DNA of 64,000 nt. It comes from Peromyscus leucopus (lineage: Eukaryota; Chordata; Mammalia; Rodentia; Cricetidae). Shown here in pieces: positions 34,051-45,156 of this stretch. Numbering within the stretch: the stretch's first letter is position 1; each line of letters opens with the position of its first letter. The position numbers and the translations under genes are program-made. The notes beneath the pieces are model-generated. The model searched no databases. It was not told the DNA's origin and saw only the letters and a list, made by a program, of their open reading frames with translations. The stretch spans positions 84,860,736 to 84,924,735 of the forward strand of contig NC_051066.1 of the NCBI RefSeq assembly GCF_004664715.2, read 5' to 3'.

Positions 34051-35176
34051 TAGTTCCTTTGGACTAAAAATTCCCACTGAACCCAGAAACAAAACTACAC
34101 CAGTATGAGTGAAGGCCAAGAAGCATTTACCAACTGATAGACGGATCTGCTGCAATGCAGCTAACAATAATTCAGTTCCATGTTCAACCAAATATTCATA
34201 GGAAGGAGTCAAGACTAGTCTCTAGGAGGAGAGGGGGAGAGAAATGGGGAATTCTTCACATGCTTACACTGTTTCCTAAGTGAGGACACTTGTGGTTTTA
34301 TTCCAGAAATTACTCCTTTTCCCCCACTTCAATTTCATTTGATAGAATGAAGAAGCTCTGGATGAATGGCAGAAATTGTTTTTGGGGAGTGACTGGGCGG
34401 TGCGGTGACTTGCAGTGAGTGAGCTCATAGAAAGGCATTTTTATTGGAAATTTCTTTCATTTCAAGCTGCCTGTCCCGGATGGATGGCCGCTCTGAGAGC
34501 CTTACTTCAGCAGCTTGTCCTGAAAGCCTTGCTGGACCCCTTCCCTCGGGCTGAGAGATTCTCCATCTCTGACCCATTTGCTGTCAGCCCATGGGATTAG
34601 TGGGATTTGTGTCTGAGCCAGGGGGACCTGCCCTGGCAAGCTACTCAGCCATGACAAGGTTCCCGTCTGAGACAAACAGTCCTGCAGCCTGCAGACCTTC
34701 CTTATTCCCCCACCATGGAGAGCCTGTTCAGGCTTTTACCTCCTAAAGCCTCTTGGTTTCCTTAGTTTGGAGTGGGGCAGGAGGGGAGTGTGAAACAGAT
34801 TCCAAGTCATGAGTGCAGAGCGCAGCCAGGGCCATATTGTCCCTTTCTGGCAGGCAACCACTCACGGAATTTTCCCTGCTGTCCCTACGGCTCTCAAGTT
34901 TCCCAACCTGTCCCTCAGAGTACATGGAATTGGCTCTCCACCTCAGAGAAAATACTCATAGCTGCTAGGCCACCATTTAGCCCTGTGGGGGTTACAACTG
35001 AAGGGGCCTCTTTCCCAACGATGTAGTTTATTTCCAAACGTAGGACATTGCTTACGTTGTCACGAGGCCAACAGGAGGGACTATAGGTAGAGCATGGCTG
35101 TAGCCATGTCCAACAGCTGCGGACCTCCTTCTCCCTGACCTATTTAAGTCATGCTCTGTGATTGATGATTGGAATG
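34051..35176. other. Unassigned non-coding stretch
   Basis: No repeat or gene recognised. Frames of 60-84 codons without motifs. Confidence 0.4.
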
Positions 35177-35326
35177 AGAAGAAGAAGGAGGAGGAGGAGG
35201 AAGAGGAGGAGGAGGAGGAGGAGAGGAGGAGGAGGAGGAGGAGGAGGAGGAGGAGGAGAAGAAGAAGAAGAAGAAGAAGAAGAAGAAGAAGAAGAAGAAG
35301 AAGAAGAAGAAGAAGAAGAAGAAGAA
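35177..35326 (+). repeat. (AGG)n(AAG)n trinucleotide tract
   Basis: Two AAG units, then mostly AGG/GAG for about 80 bases, then about 22 uninterrupted AAG units. It is entirely purine on the plus strand, with mirror symmetry that permits triplex (H-DNA) folding. The GAA/TTC class is the one that expands in Friedreich ataxia. The poly-Arg, poly-Glu, poly-Leu and poly-Phe frames are artefacts. Confidence 0.97.
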
Positions 35327-35434
35327 AGCCACTATAGATGGATAGCCAATGGGAATTCAAAAACCAACATTGCTTGTTCCTGGCACATGTCTTTGCCTGA
35401 CATTGAGGAGGCACTGTGAGTGGCACAGTAATCA

Positions 35435-35682
35435 AAAGCAGGTGTTAATGGAGCCAGACAGAACTGGATTCAAGCCCCACGCATTTTACTAATATGGTGA
35501 CTCTGGGTGTAGTCCAACCCCCTCCCCGCCCCAATCTGGGCTTTAAAGCCCTGGGAGCGGGAGAGAATAATAGTTCTCTTAGTCCTGTTCCGAGGGTTAA
35601 ATGAGATAAACAGGGGAACACGGCACTTAGAGCAGGGCCTGGCGAACAGCCAGTGCTCAGCCAACGCTGGCTGTGATTATAG
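35435..35682 (+). mobile_element. MIR SINE, long copy
   Basis: Follows MIR nearly end to end: ggagccagacagaactggat, tcaagccccacgcat, then ggttaaatgagataaacagg and gcacttagagcagggcctgg, ending near a degenerate gctggctgtgattat. Confidence 0.6.
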
Positions 35683-35734
35683 AAAAATGCAGTGCAGCAT
35701 CCAGTGCCAAGGACACGCTCCGCGAACGTAGCTG

Positions 35735-35885
35735 GGCCCTCGGATCCTGGAATGCCAGGACTGGAAGGGACCTCCTCGAAAGGCAAATCCGTTTTCTCAT
35801 CTCCTTTTGCAAATGAGCCCGCTGAGAGCCCAAGAGGGTCACAGACCATTCCGGAGCCATGTTCTGAATTCAGCTGCAAGAAGGG
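35735..35885 (+). mobile_element. Ancient SINE/LINE2-like fragment
   Basis: The phrase ccaggactggaagggacctc, then ttttctcatctccttttgca and a 'gagagcccaagagggtcaca' block, matches a common ancient mammalian repeat whose exact name I am unsure of. Overlapping frames of 117 and 149 codons are therefore not credible. Confidence 0.45.
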
Positions 35886-36061
35886 CGGCTGCATCCGGCT
35901 TCCTGCTTCTTTTCCCTTCAGAGAACACCCCGAGTCCCGCGTGGCCCTTCAAACTCAGTGTGTAGTTCTTGAGGGCGGAGTTGCTGTGGGAATTCTACTT
36001 TTATGGTGTCTCTCTGAAAGAACCAAGGCTGCAGGTTTCATTTGATTTAAGAGCTAGTTGT

Positions 36062-36232
36062 AGTATGGGGAAATCGAAAATGCTAGAAGTCGGTTTGAAT
36101 TTGACCCACACAGCTCATTAATTTTGTGGTCTCTATACAGTGACTAAACACTGAGACTCAGTTTCCTCCTTTGTAAAATGGAGATGTGAGCAATAGTCAC
36201 CTCAAAATGTGCTTGTAACAATCAACTTAGTT
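36062..36232 (+). mobile_element. MIR fragment
   Basis: Carries the MIR phrase gactcagtttcctcctttgt followed by aaaatggagatgtgagcaat; diverged. Confidence 0.55.
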
Positions 36233-36251
36233 AACCTGAAGATTTTAAAAT

Positions 36252-36435
36252 GATGCCTGAGCCGGGCGGTGGTGGTGCACACCTTTAATCCCAGCCCTCA
36301 GGAGGCAGAGCCAGGTGGATCTCTATGAGTTTGAGGTCAGCCTGGTCTAGAGAGCGAGATCCAGGAAAGGTGCAAATCTACACAGAGAAACTCTGTTTCG
36401 AAAAACCAACCCCCCTCCCAAAAAAAAGATGCCTG
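36252..36435 (+). mobile_element. B1 SINE, near full length, with TSD
   Basis: Body 36260-36427: gccgggcggtggtggtgcac, acctttaatcccagccctca, ggtggatctctatgagtttg, gcctggtctagagagcgag, then a segment reading atccaggaaaggtgcaaatc and acacagagaaactctgtttc, ending in an A tail. The 8-mer gatgcctg flanks it at 36252-36259 and 36428-36435. The 'ggaaaggtgcaaat' segment is the form I associate with cricetid rather than mouse B1. Confidence 0.93.
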
Positions 36436-36514
36436 TCCAGAGCTGGTTTGGTTAACAGCATTTTCTGCACAATCGTGAAGACAGGACTTTGGATCCTGTA
36501 CCTGCATACTAAGC

Positions 36515-36770
36515 TGTGTGTTCTGAACATGCCTATAATCCCAGCTCTGGAGGTAAACAGGAACAGGAGGATTGCTGGTGTTCACTGTCTTCTAGCCTAT
36601 CCAGGCTCCTGGAGAGACCCTATCTCAGAGAAATAGAAGGAACGTGACAGAGGAGGACACCGGTGCTCTCTTCTGGCCTCACACATATACACCCTTACAT
36701 ACATGAGTATATGTACCCTGCACTCAACCGCCACACACGAAATGAAGTCTTAAAAATAAAAATAAAATGG
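36515..36770 (+). mobile_element. Composite B1-like/B3-like SINE
   Basis: The left part is B1-like (catgcctataatcccagctc, ggattgctggtgttcac) and the right part has the B2/B3 3' phrase ggtgctctcttctggcctca followed by CA-rich sequence and an AAATAAA tail. Possibly two nested elements; edges approximate. Confidence 0.5.
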
Positions 36771-38097
36771 TATTTTGTTCTTGACAAATACCTACTGCTA
36801 CTAAAAGTCATTTTGATAGAAGCCGGTACTTAAGAACTCACCCCCTGCCTCAGTGTCAGAACTAGCACCCTAGATCACATGACAAGGAGGAGACAGAGCT
36901 GCAGTCAACGTTTCTTGGATTCATGGGAGAGAAGAGGATTGGCTTGCATTCCTGGCATGGCTTTAGGATACCAGCCTGGCTTGCCTCTGTGGCCTGTGGC
37001 ATTGGGAGTCACATATTGCATCATTCTTCATATTTATCTTTCCCTAGAGCAAAGCAGAGGCTTTTCTTTGTTCAATTAGGAGTCGTGGGCAAGGCCAAGC
37101 AGTGAGGGGGCAGCTGTCAGGAGAATTCAGGCTGGAGCAGGCTCAACAGGGAGGAACCTGGGAAATGTGATCTGTACTGCCCAAGTGCCTCCCCATGCCT
37201 GCCCCTCCCGGGTCCAGCTGCTCAGGAGAAGGGAGGAAGCAAGCGTTTTCCCACTGCCATTGTGTTCTGGACAGGTTCATCAATCTTAGCTTATCTCTTC
37301 CCCATAGTCACTCAAACTGGTTATTGGCCTCCTTTATGGAAAAGGAAGAGGAAACTCAAGGATAGAGGCAAGGGCAGCATTCGTGCCCAGAATCTGGGAC
37401 TCCCGAGCCCTTGCTCCTTGTGGCACAGGATAAATCCTGCTGGCCCAGTCAGGCGATCGCCAGAAGCATCTGGCTTCTCATCAATCAGTGCAACCCACGG
37501 CAGGAAGCAACAGAAATAAACCTAGAGGCCGTGGTTCCTGGAATTAATGACAAAGGCAACAGAAGATCAAGCCTGAGGCTCTGTCCTGGTTCCTATGCCC
37601 CTCACTCTCTTCCCACTACCTGCCTCTTAGCCTTACTGCCCCTCATACCTCCAAATGCCCCGGGATGAACTCTCGCCTGGAGAGGGCACCTGTCCTGGTG
37701 CCAACCCAGCATGCTTGGCCTTCACAACAATAGCTGGAAGGGCCTCTTAGAGCAAATACTTCCTGAAGTGCCCAGAGCAGCCACTGTCCCTGCTGCTCAG
37801 GAACAATCACACTCCATACCAGCTTCCGTGTGGTGCTCCATTTCCAGCCTCCTGGGCCTGCAGCTGCAGGCCTTCAGCTCTCTCCGAGAGTCAGGCAGAT
37901 GACATGCGCAGGAGGCCAGGGCTCAGAATACTAATGGCCCTAAACATTCACATTCTAGGACAATTTTAAATTCTTTCTCCAGAAACTATACTTGGAGGAA
38001 AAAGAATGAGAATTTCCACTTTGCTTTATTCTTCCTGAACATCCACTGCCTAATCCTTTGTCCTTGTCTCAGTGGCAGAGTACTCTTCAAATATGTG

Positions 38098-38098
<1 letters not shown>
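36771..38098. other. Unassigned stretch with possible MIR
   Basis: A reverse MIR-like segment may lie at 37310-37420 (ggaaaaggaagaggaaactc, then cccagaatctgggactcc). Several frames of 60-85 codons lack motifs. No supported gene. Confidence 0.4.
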
Positions 38099-38133
<35 letters not shown>

Positions 38134-38338
38134 ACACACACACGTAAAGGGTAGGGGGATAGAGGCAGAGAGACAGAGAGACAGTGGTAGACAGAGAAAG
38201 AGACAGAGGAGGGAAGAGATTCAACATGGATATACATATATATATGTATATATATATACACAAACATATATGTATATATACATATGTATATATATATGTG
38301 TATAGATATTATGAAATATATATGTATATATATAACAT
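38099..38338 (+). repeat. Compound CT, CA, GAGACA and TATG/TA microsatellite
   Basis: Four simple-repeat blocks in succession: a short CT/CA run, a GAGACA-like purine block (38155-38220), then about 110 bases of TATA/TATG/ACAT. Frames here are artefacts. Confidence 0.93.
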
Positions 38339-38694
38339 TTCATAATGATAGCACTTCTAACAAGTCCCAGGTATCACTATGTGACAATACCCTGGGCAGC
38401 TTGAACTCCACCCATGTTAACTGCTGGAGATGGCCCGAACCCAACTGGTGAAACTGAGGATTTATTGTCAAAATGCTGGGAAATGGAGCACAGAGTGATG
38501 GAAAAATGGACAGCAGAGTCAATTAACTCTCACCAAAGGGCTGAGGAATGAGGACAGGTAGTTGGAGAGTATAAAGAAGAGGACATTAGATTTGTGAATG
38601 TGTAAACAAATGGATAATTTTAAAAGAAATATAAAGGAGGTCCATGAAACAATAAGATTACATGAGTGATGTAATGTTTAGAGTCTCTGGACCT

Positions 38695-38910
38695 TAGCCT
38701 GCCCAGTTTAGCTGCATCTCTGGTCCACTTAGTACTGTGTCTCCTTGGCCAAGTGCTTAATCAACTTTATTACTCAGTATTCCTGTCATTAAATGAAGAG
38801 CAGGACAATAAAGCAGCCACCTCATACTTTGCGGTAGAGACTTTAGAAGTGTAAAGTGCTGGAACCATACCTGGCATACGGCAGGAGATACATAGGAGTG
38901 TCAGCTATGA
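38695..38910 (+). mobile_element. MIR SINE, long copy
   Basis: Follows MIR order: tgcatctctggtccacttag, ttggccaagtgcttaatca, ttcctgtcattaaatgaag, then agtgctggaaccatacctgg and cagctatgat. Nearly full length but diverged. Confidence 0.55.
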
Positions 38911-39074
38911 TTCGGAACAGGGAGGAGTGGAGCATGGGGCATAAGAGATTTCAGGAGTCAGTCCTAATCCTACACACCTCTAATGTTCTTGCTCCAGATG
39001 ATAGTGAAACAACAGTCCACAAAGTCTGGCTTCTGCAGGGAACTTGCAAAGCTGAGTTGCTGAAAAACTTGCAT

Positions 39075-39250
39075 CTTGAAATCAGAGCACATAGCATCTG
39101 TGTGGTCATGGGCAAATCATCTGTATTCTTAGAGTCTCATTCTTCTTTTGTGTAAAATGGGCGCGATCATAGCCATCCTTTATGGGGTTGGGGTGAGGAT
39201 TGACTGAGATAATGTATGTCAACCACCTAAAAGTTAAAATGCTAGAAAAA
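39075..39250 (+). mobile_element. MIR fragment
   Basis: gtggtcatgggcaaatcat, ttgtgtaaaatgggcgcgat, ggggtgaggattgactgaga and taatgtatgt are in MIR order. Confidence 0.6.
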
Positions 39251-40359
39251 GTGGGAAAGCTGGCAAGAAACTGAAGAGCTATAAACACGAGAGAGATCCC
39301 CAGTCAAAGATCAAGCAGCTACCCCCCACTAAACTCTATTTTGCATCCTTTGTTTTTATTATTGTCTGTCAATCCACAAAGTCTCTTTCACTCATAAATG
39401 TATGTCCGGCACTTATCTCCATCGTAACAAGCCAATACAAATTTGCCAAAATGAACAAATAAACACAAATACTGCCCAGGATCGAACCCTTAAAAAGGGA
39501 GAATCTGGAACCTGTTCCTGAAGCTCAAGCAACAGCCAGAGAGCGTGATTTTTTTCCTAAGGTCCCCTTGCACTTCTGAGGCAAAGCAGCATAATTCGCG
39601 GCCCTGGTCCTTTGCCAGGACATCAGTGTAACTGATGCGTCCACTGTGGTGAACCTGAGGGCTGATTAAGAGTTTATGTAAATGCTGAAGCTCTTGGCAG
39701 TACTCCTCCCTCTGATTTGGACATGACTCAGGGCAGGAGAAGTTTTCAGAGAACGAGCTTTGAGAGAATACCCACCCGCAATGGTGGAAACCTTAGAAGA
39801 AAGGACCACAGAGGAGCACACCTCATCAGGGATTAGGGGATGCTGGGCAGGTTTTCAGAGGCATATGGAGGCAAGATGTCAGTATGACCTTGCTTCTCTA
39901 ACAGAATCTGAAATGCGTTTTAACCAGTGAGTTCCTAAGCAGCCTTTAAGCAGAGAGGACAGCATGGCAGGTTTATAAAGAGATGGAGGGTTGGGATGAC
40001 TTCTTCCTGGTTCCTGTGAGAGCACCATGGGAAGAGGAAATCAGGTCTTGGGTCAGTCGCTTCCATGCTCTTTCTGTCGTGTAGATCAGCGAGCAGGAGG
40101 CACAGGAGCACTGGATGAAGAGGCTGGAGACTTCCTCCAGCCTTACCTAGTCCTGGCCTTCTGACCTTGTCTCTGAAGAGACTGTGACCCTAGCAAAATG
40201 TATCAGCCATTTTCAGTCACAGTTTCCTGGTCTGCTCAGTAAGACTAAAACAACCCCTGTCCATTCTTTTATAAAACTATCTTTTAACTATGGTAGCTCA
40301 AACTTATCTAGCCTTTGCTGTGTCAGCCCTTGTATAACCTGTCCGGCTTCACAGGAGAC
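39251..40359. other. Unassigned non-coding stretch
   Basis: No transposon recognised and no coding evidence; any function would need conservation data. An AP-1-like tgactcag lies near 39724. Confidence 0.4.
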
Positions 40360-40445
40360 AAAGAAAATCTAGCCGGAGAACATCCGGCTAACAGTGGTGC
40401 AGCTGGGATTCGAACACAGGCTGCTTAGCGTGGGAGCCAGATCTA
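40360..40445 (-). mobile_element. MIR 5' end, reverse
   Basis: The phrase gtgcagctgggattcgaaca, then caggctgcttagc and gggagccagatc, is the reverse of the MIR tRNA-like end. Confidence 0.55.
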
Positions 40446-40473
40446 ATGGGTATGTTGTTATTCTCCTGCCTTC

Positions 40474-40667
40474 AAGTGGTTCTCAACCTTCCTAATGCTG
40501 GTGACCCCAAACCATAGAACTATTTTCATTGCTATTTCATAACTGTAATCTTGCTACTGTTGTGAATCGTGATGCAGATATCTGTGTTTTCCAATGGTCT
40601 TAAGTGACCCTGTGAAAGGGTCGTTTGACTCCCAAAGGGGTCTCGACCCCCAGGTTGAGAACAACTG
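40474..40667 (+). mobile_element. URR1-like hAT-Charlie MITE
   Basis: Terminal inverted repeats are visible: agtggttctcaacctt at the left and, reversed, cagttgttctcaacctgg at the right. Interior words cctaatgctggtgacccc, gtaatcttgctactgttgtg, gtgaaagggtcgtttgactc and aaggggtctcgaccccc match the rodent URR1 group. No transposase. The 8-bp flanks (40466-40473, 40668-40675) are not convincingly identical. Confidence 0.8.
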
Positions 40668-40854
40668 CTCTAAAGAGGGCCCTAAGAAGAAGAAACCCCA
40701 GCTGTTTGGCAGCTGATCAGGATCTCAACAAGTCTTCAGCGGACAGGAGGAGGGTACAGTAGTTAGGAAAGGGTGATAGTACGCGTCTATGGTAATTGTT
40801 TCCCCAGAAGATGAGCTTGCATTTTTTATGACTAGTATTAGAAAATGAAAATGT

Positions 40855-40918
40855 ATAGACTCTGACCTTGGAGACAGAGATAGGTTTGAATCCAGGCTTG
40901 ACCACATGATTCCTGATT
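40855..40918 (+). mobile_element. MIR 5' fragment
   Basis: ctctgaccttggagacagag followed by ataggtttgaatccaggctt resembles the start of MIR. Confidence 0.45.
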
Positions 40919-41639
40919 GGAATATTTCAATTCCCTTAAAAAAACAAACAAACAAACAAAAACGAGGAGTATTAAGGTTGTGAGGGCTGTATTTGGGTTA
41001 CACCGGATGTGTGGTGTATGTGTGGGTCATGCTCGTTTTTTCAGATTCACTTCCTGCAGTGTGATTCATTTTCCTTATCTGTTAGTCTGAGCCAAACCAC
41101 CATTTCTAGAGTTTAGGTTAGGGTCTGAGCGCCATTTCAGTGATGACCTGAAATGGACAAGGAACATGGGGGCCAGTGGGTACCATTCACGTTTCCTGGA
41201 CACCTGAGCTTTAGGAGTTTGAAGGACTCAGCTAGGAAGTTAAGGACCTTATGAGAGCTTCTATCCAAGAAGCACAATTTCTGGGGAGCCAGAAGACAAA
41301 TGCAGGGAATCCACAGGGCTCCCTGCCGTCATCTATCAGAGAATCATGACACAAAGTCCAGCCAGAGCCACAAAGAACTGAATCTGTGTTGAATGACAAA
41401 ATAGTAAAGATGCACAAATACCCAAGGTAGATCCACGTGACCCGAGCTGACAGAGAAGACGGTACTGGGTGTATGAGTCCCAGATGATTTAAAACCAGGT
41501 GGTGTTTCAGGCATTTGGAAGACATCCAGATAAAACTTGGGGTGCCCTGGACATTCAGGAAGGAATTCTACATTGTACAGGAAGGAGAATTGACTGATTT
41601 TTGGTCCCTACTCATAATTAAAGATAGTGGTATATATTG

Positions 41640-41825
41640 GACAGTTAATGTGGGCTGGAAAGTGTGATCATACACTCTCCTTTAATCTCTGCAACAGTCC
41701 TATAATGTAGGGGACTGCTTTTCCTACCTCACTGATGGAGAAACTGGGGCTCAGGAATATGGAATGACTAACTCTTGGTTAAGTAGCCCTAAGCAGAAGC
41801 CCTGGAGCACTTATGCTTTATGGCT
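41640..41825 (-). mobile_element. MIR fragment, reverse
   Basis: Reverse MIR order: ctttaatctctgcaacagtc, ctataatgtaggggactgc, gatggagaaactggggctca, then a degenerate end. Confidence 0.55.
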
Positions 41826-41971
41826 TGGCTTCCTCCCAGCTTTCTTGGCTCCTAAACTTCCTGTATCCTCTTCTTTTTCATCCCAGCCTCACTGGTGAGG
41901 TCCTTGAAAACTCTTGTAGTCTAACTGGTACCAGACGATTTTATTCACTGTCCTTTTTTCTCTACTTGTAG

Positions 41972-41972
<1 letters not shown>

Positions 41973-42017
<45 letters not shown>

Positions 42018-42454
42018 TGTGTGTGTGGTGTGTGTGTGTTATGTGTTGTGTGTCTGTGTGGTGTGTGGTGTGTTATGTGTTGTGTGTCTGTGTGGTGTGT
42101 GGGTGGTGTGGTGTGTGTGTTATGTGTTGTGTGTCTGTGTGGTGTGTGGTGTGTTATGTGTTGTGTGTCTGTGTGGTGTGTGGGTGGTGTGGTGTGTGTG
42201 TTATGTGGTGTGTGTGTGTTATGTGTTGTGTGTGTATGGTGTGTGTGTGTGTTATGTGGGGTGTATGTGCAGTGTGTGGTGTGTGTGTGTGTGTGTGTGT
42301 GTGTTATGTGTTGTGTGTCTGTGTGTGTGTGTGTGTGTGTTATGTGGTGTGTATGTGTGGTGTGTGGTGTGTATGTGTGGTGTGTGTGTGGTGTGTGTGT
42401 GTGTATGTGTGTGTTGTGTGTGTGTGTTGTGTGTGTTTTTGTGTGTTTGTGTGG

Positions 42455-42485
<31 letters not shown>

Positions 42486-42517
42486 TGTGTGGTGTGTGTG
42501 TGTGTGTGTGTGTATGT

Positions 42518-42558
<41 letters not shown>

Positions 42559-42916
42559 GTGTGTGTGTGTGTGTATGTGGTGTGTATGTGTGGTGTGTGG
42601 TGTGTGTGTGTGTGTGTGTGTGTGTGGTTGTGTGTGTGTGTGTGTGTATGTGTGTGTGTGTGTGTGTGTGTGTTGTGTGGTTGTGTGTGTTGTGTGTGTT
42701 GTGTGTATGTGTGGTGTGTGTGTGTGTGTGTGTGTGGTGTGTGGTGTGTGTGTGTGTGTGTGTGGTATGTGGTGTGTGGTGTGTGTGTATGTGGTGTATG
42801 TGTGGTGTGTGTGTGTGTGTGTGGTATGTGGTGTGTGGTGTGTGTGTATGTGGTGTATGTGTGGTGTGTGTGTGTGTGTGTGTGGTGTGTGGTGTGTGTG
42901 TATGTGGTGTATGTGT

Positions 42917-42995
<79 letters not shown>

Positions 42996-42999
42996 GGTG
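41973..42999 (+). repeat. Giant interrupted (GT)n array with higher-order repeats
   Basis: About 1.03 kb of GT-rich sequence broken by TTATG, GG, TATG and CTG interruptions. An 81-bp unit is tandemly duplicated without mismatch at 42039-42119 and 42120-42200, itself a 34+47 bp structure. A second unit of 59-61 bp recurs three times from 42764, 42823 and 42884. All three forward frames stay open for about 330-380 codons of Cys/Val-rich sequence and the reverse frame is His/Thr-rich. These are artefacts of a repeat lacking TGA, TAA and TAG, not genes. Possible Z-DNA-forming tract. Confidence 0.98.
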
Positions 43000-43262
43000 T
43001 TTAGGCCAGAGGAGCATATTGGGTGTCCTGCTTCGGGACTCTCTACCTTATCCCCTTGAAATAGGGCCTCTCATTGACCCAGGGTTTGCTGGTGTGCTGA
43101 ATTTTAGTTAGGCTAACTGACTAGGGATCTCCTGATCCAACTTCTTCTGCCACCTTTAGAGCTACGCTTCCAGGTGCACACAGCCATGCCTGGCCTTTAT
43201 GTGGGTCTTCAGGATCTGAACTCAGGTCCTCATGCTTGCTTTCTTCCTCACTGAACCATTTT
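43000..43262 (-). mobile_element. Dimeric SINE abutting the GT array
   Basis: ttaggccagaggagcatatt, cttgaaatagggcctctcat, gctaactgactagggatctc, cacacagccatgcctggcct, ggatctgaactcaggtcctc and a degenerate head end. Same family and orientation as the copies near 13.6, 23.8 and 56.1 kb; the GT array occupies the place of its usual GT tail. Confidence 0.65.
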
Positions 43263-44966
43263 GTGAGTTCTTAACAAGTAGCCAGTGTGCTCCTCACATT
43301 CTGGTCCCTTTAGAGGGGCCTCTCCAACCAGTATTAGACTGTCAAGGGTGAGCTTGTGGGTGCCTCACAAATGTGACCCATCTGCAGACTGATGGTGTTT
43401 CAGGACAGACCCTTGAGACTATATCATTCTACTTTCACTGAATAGTGTGCTTGTCCACCAAGAAGTCTTCTGCTTTGACACTTATCCATGGTCTTCAACA
43501 TTTAGCCCAGTGTTCTGAAGGTAGACTGTGTGTGCCACGGCTTTTATAGATGCCTACTCAAGATTGTGTGAGTTCTTCCATGAGGCCACATGAGGTAGGA
43601 AGGTGGGATTCTCTTTTATTGGATTGCAAACATAAGACTTAGTCCGTTTTCTCAAGGTCTTGGGCTTGGATAAAACTTCAGGAATGCCCCCCTGCTCTGT
43701 CCTGTCCTCCCTTCGCTAGGGGTCTGGGGACCTGTTTTGAGATCAACTCAGTCATAGAGGGATGTAGAGGACAACCCCTTCCTTCTACCCCACTCACTCC
43801 ATATATTTACTTTTGATGTCCAGCACATGCCAGAGAGTGTTCTATTCACAGATGGCCTGAGATAGCCCCTGTGTCAGTAGACCCTGCAATCTCCCAGGGT
43901 AGTTACAACTAGCAGTATGATATGATAGATTGTCTCATCAAGGAAGTTGTAGGTAGTATAAATGAAACACTCTCTAATGAAATCGTGGAAGACTTCTTGG
44001 AAGAAGTAAAAACCAAACTATGACCACACGAACAAAAGTCAGTAGGGAGGGAAACTTTCCATGAATTATGCTAATTGAGGTTTGGGAATTTTCTTATGCC
44101 AAACGGGATAGTCACATTCAGTGTGTATATCAGGCCTGTGAAAAGATGTAAGAGGAAGAGGGGGAATCAAATTTAAAACTCATGCTTAAAATTAAAAACC
44201 AAACAATCTGAGCTCTCTTTCTTTCTCATCTTCAGTCTCTGAAGATCTGACTGCATAGGGTGCAGTTCTCTGAGCTCTGGCTGATACCAGCAAACAAGAG
44301 CATATTAAAAAATCGGTCACCAAGAGGTGGAGAGAAACGAAGCCTCATTGCATGAGGCCTGAGTTCCTTCTGAAAGGCGTAGAGCCACAGGCAGGGAAGA
44401 CTTGCCTCCTGTCTAGTAATCAGCAGGTACCACCCTTCTCCTCTTTGCATACACGTTCCACACGGACTGCCCTAGCGATGACTCAGAGGCATTAATAGCA
44501 TGACCACTTGTGCGGCTCACAGATTAGGCAACCACGCCAAGAGTCTGTTGTGTTGAAGGGGCTCTGGGTAGGAAGCACTCCGGGGCAGGGTCTGACTTGC
44601 CAGGGGAGGTTTGCAGAGTGTGCAGACTGTGACTCACGGAGGTCTGCGATGAATAAATAGTTCTTTCTGCTGTGACTGGTGACAGCATTGGTGACAGCTC
44701 ACCTTTGCAGTTGCCAAGGAGAATCTGACTGGTTTTTGACAAATTCAACTCTCCTGAGCAGCCAGGCCCTGCAGCGGGACCACCGTGAACAAATGCCTGG
44801 CCAAACCCAAAGGGTGATGAAGGAAGGGTCAGTATTGGTCAGCAAGCCAGAAGACCAAATCTCTCCTGCTCGCCAAGGAAAAGTATCACTGCATGGGGAG
44901 GCTTCGCAGAAGGCAGCCTTGCGTTTCCAGGGTTGAGGGTGGGAGGGGTCTCCACATGCATCGCCT
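43263..44966. other. Unassigned non-coding stretch
   Basis: No repeat recognised. Two AP-1/MAF-like words (gatgactcagag near 44477 and tgtgactcacgg near 44628) lie about 150 bp apart in a moderately GC-rich part. This is too weak to call regulatory. Confidence 0.4.
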
Positions 44967-45156
44967 TCCTTTCTTTTTTTCTTTCTCTTTTCTTTCTTTT
45001 TTCCTTCCTTCCTTCCTTCCTTCCTTCCTTCCTTCCTTCCTTCCTTCCTTCCTTCCTTCCTTCCTTCCTTCCTTCCTCCCTCCCTCCTCCCTCCCTCCCT
45101 CCCTCCCTCCCTTCCTCCTCCTTCCCTCCCTCCCTCCCTTCCTTCCTCTCTTCTTG
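44967..45156 (+). repeat. (TTCC)n and (CCCT)n pyrimidine tract
   Basis: About 190 bases of pyrimidine: a T/C-rich lead, about 16 TTCC units, then CCTCCCT repeats. Same composition and order as 7403-7549. Confidence 0.97.

Noticed and set aside
35445..36045. Overlapping 149-codon minus and 117-codon plus frames
   Set aside because: Both lie across a MIR copy and an adjacent ancient repeat, and they overlap on opposite strands. Chance frames in moderately GC-rich DNA.
40466..40675. Possible 8-bp target duplication of the URR1-like element
   Set aside because: The two flanks (ctgccttc and ctctaaag) share too few bases to be called a duplication.
41950..41975. Good splice-acceptor-like sequence (ttttttctctacttgtag)
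   Set aside because: It leads straight into the GT array; no exon or donor can be paired with it.
41974..43111. Open frames of 327-377 codons, Cys/Val-rich, and a 225-codon His/Thr-rich reverse frame
   Set aside because: They are translations of the GT array, open in all three forward frames because the repeat contains no stop triplets. Composition is pure microsatellite.
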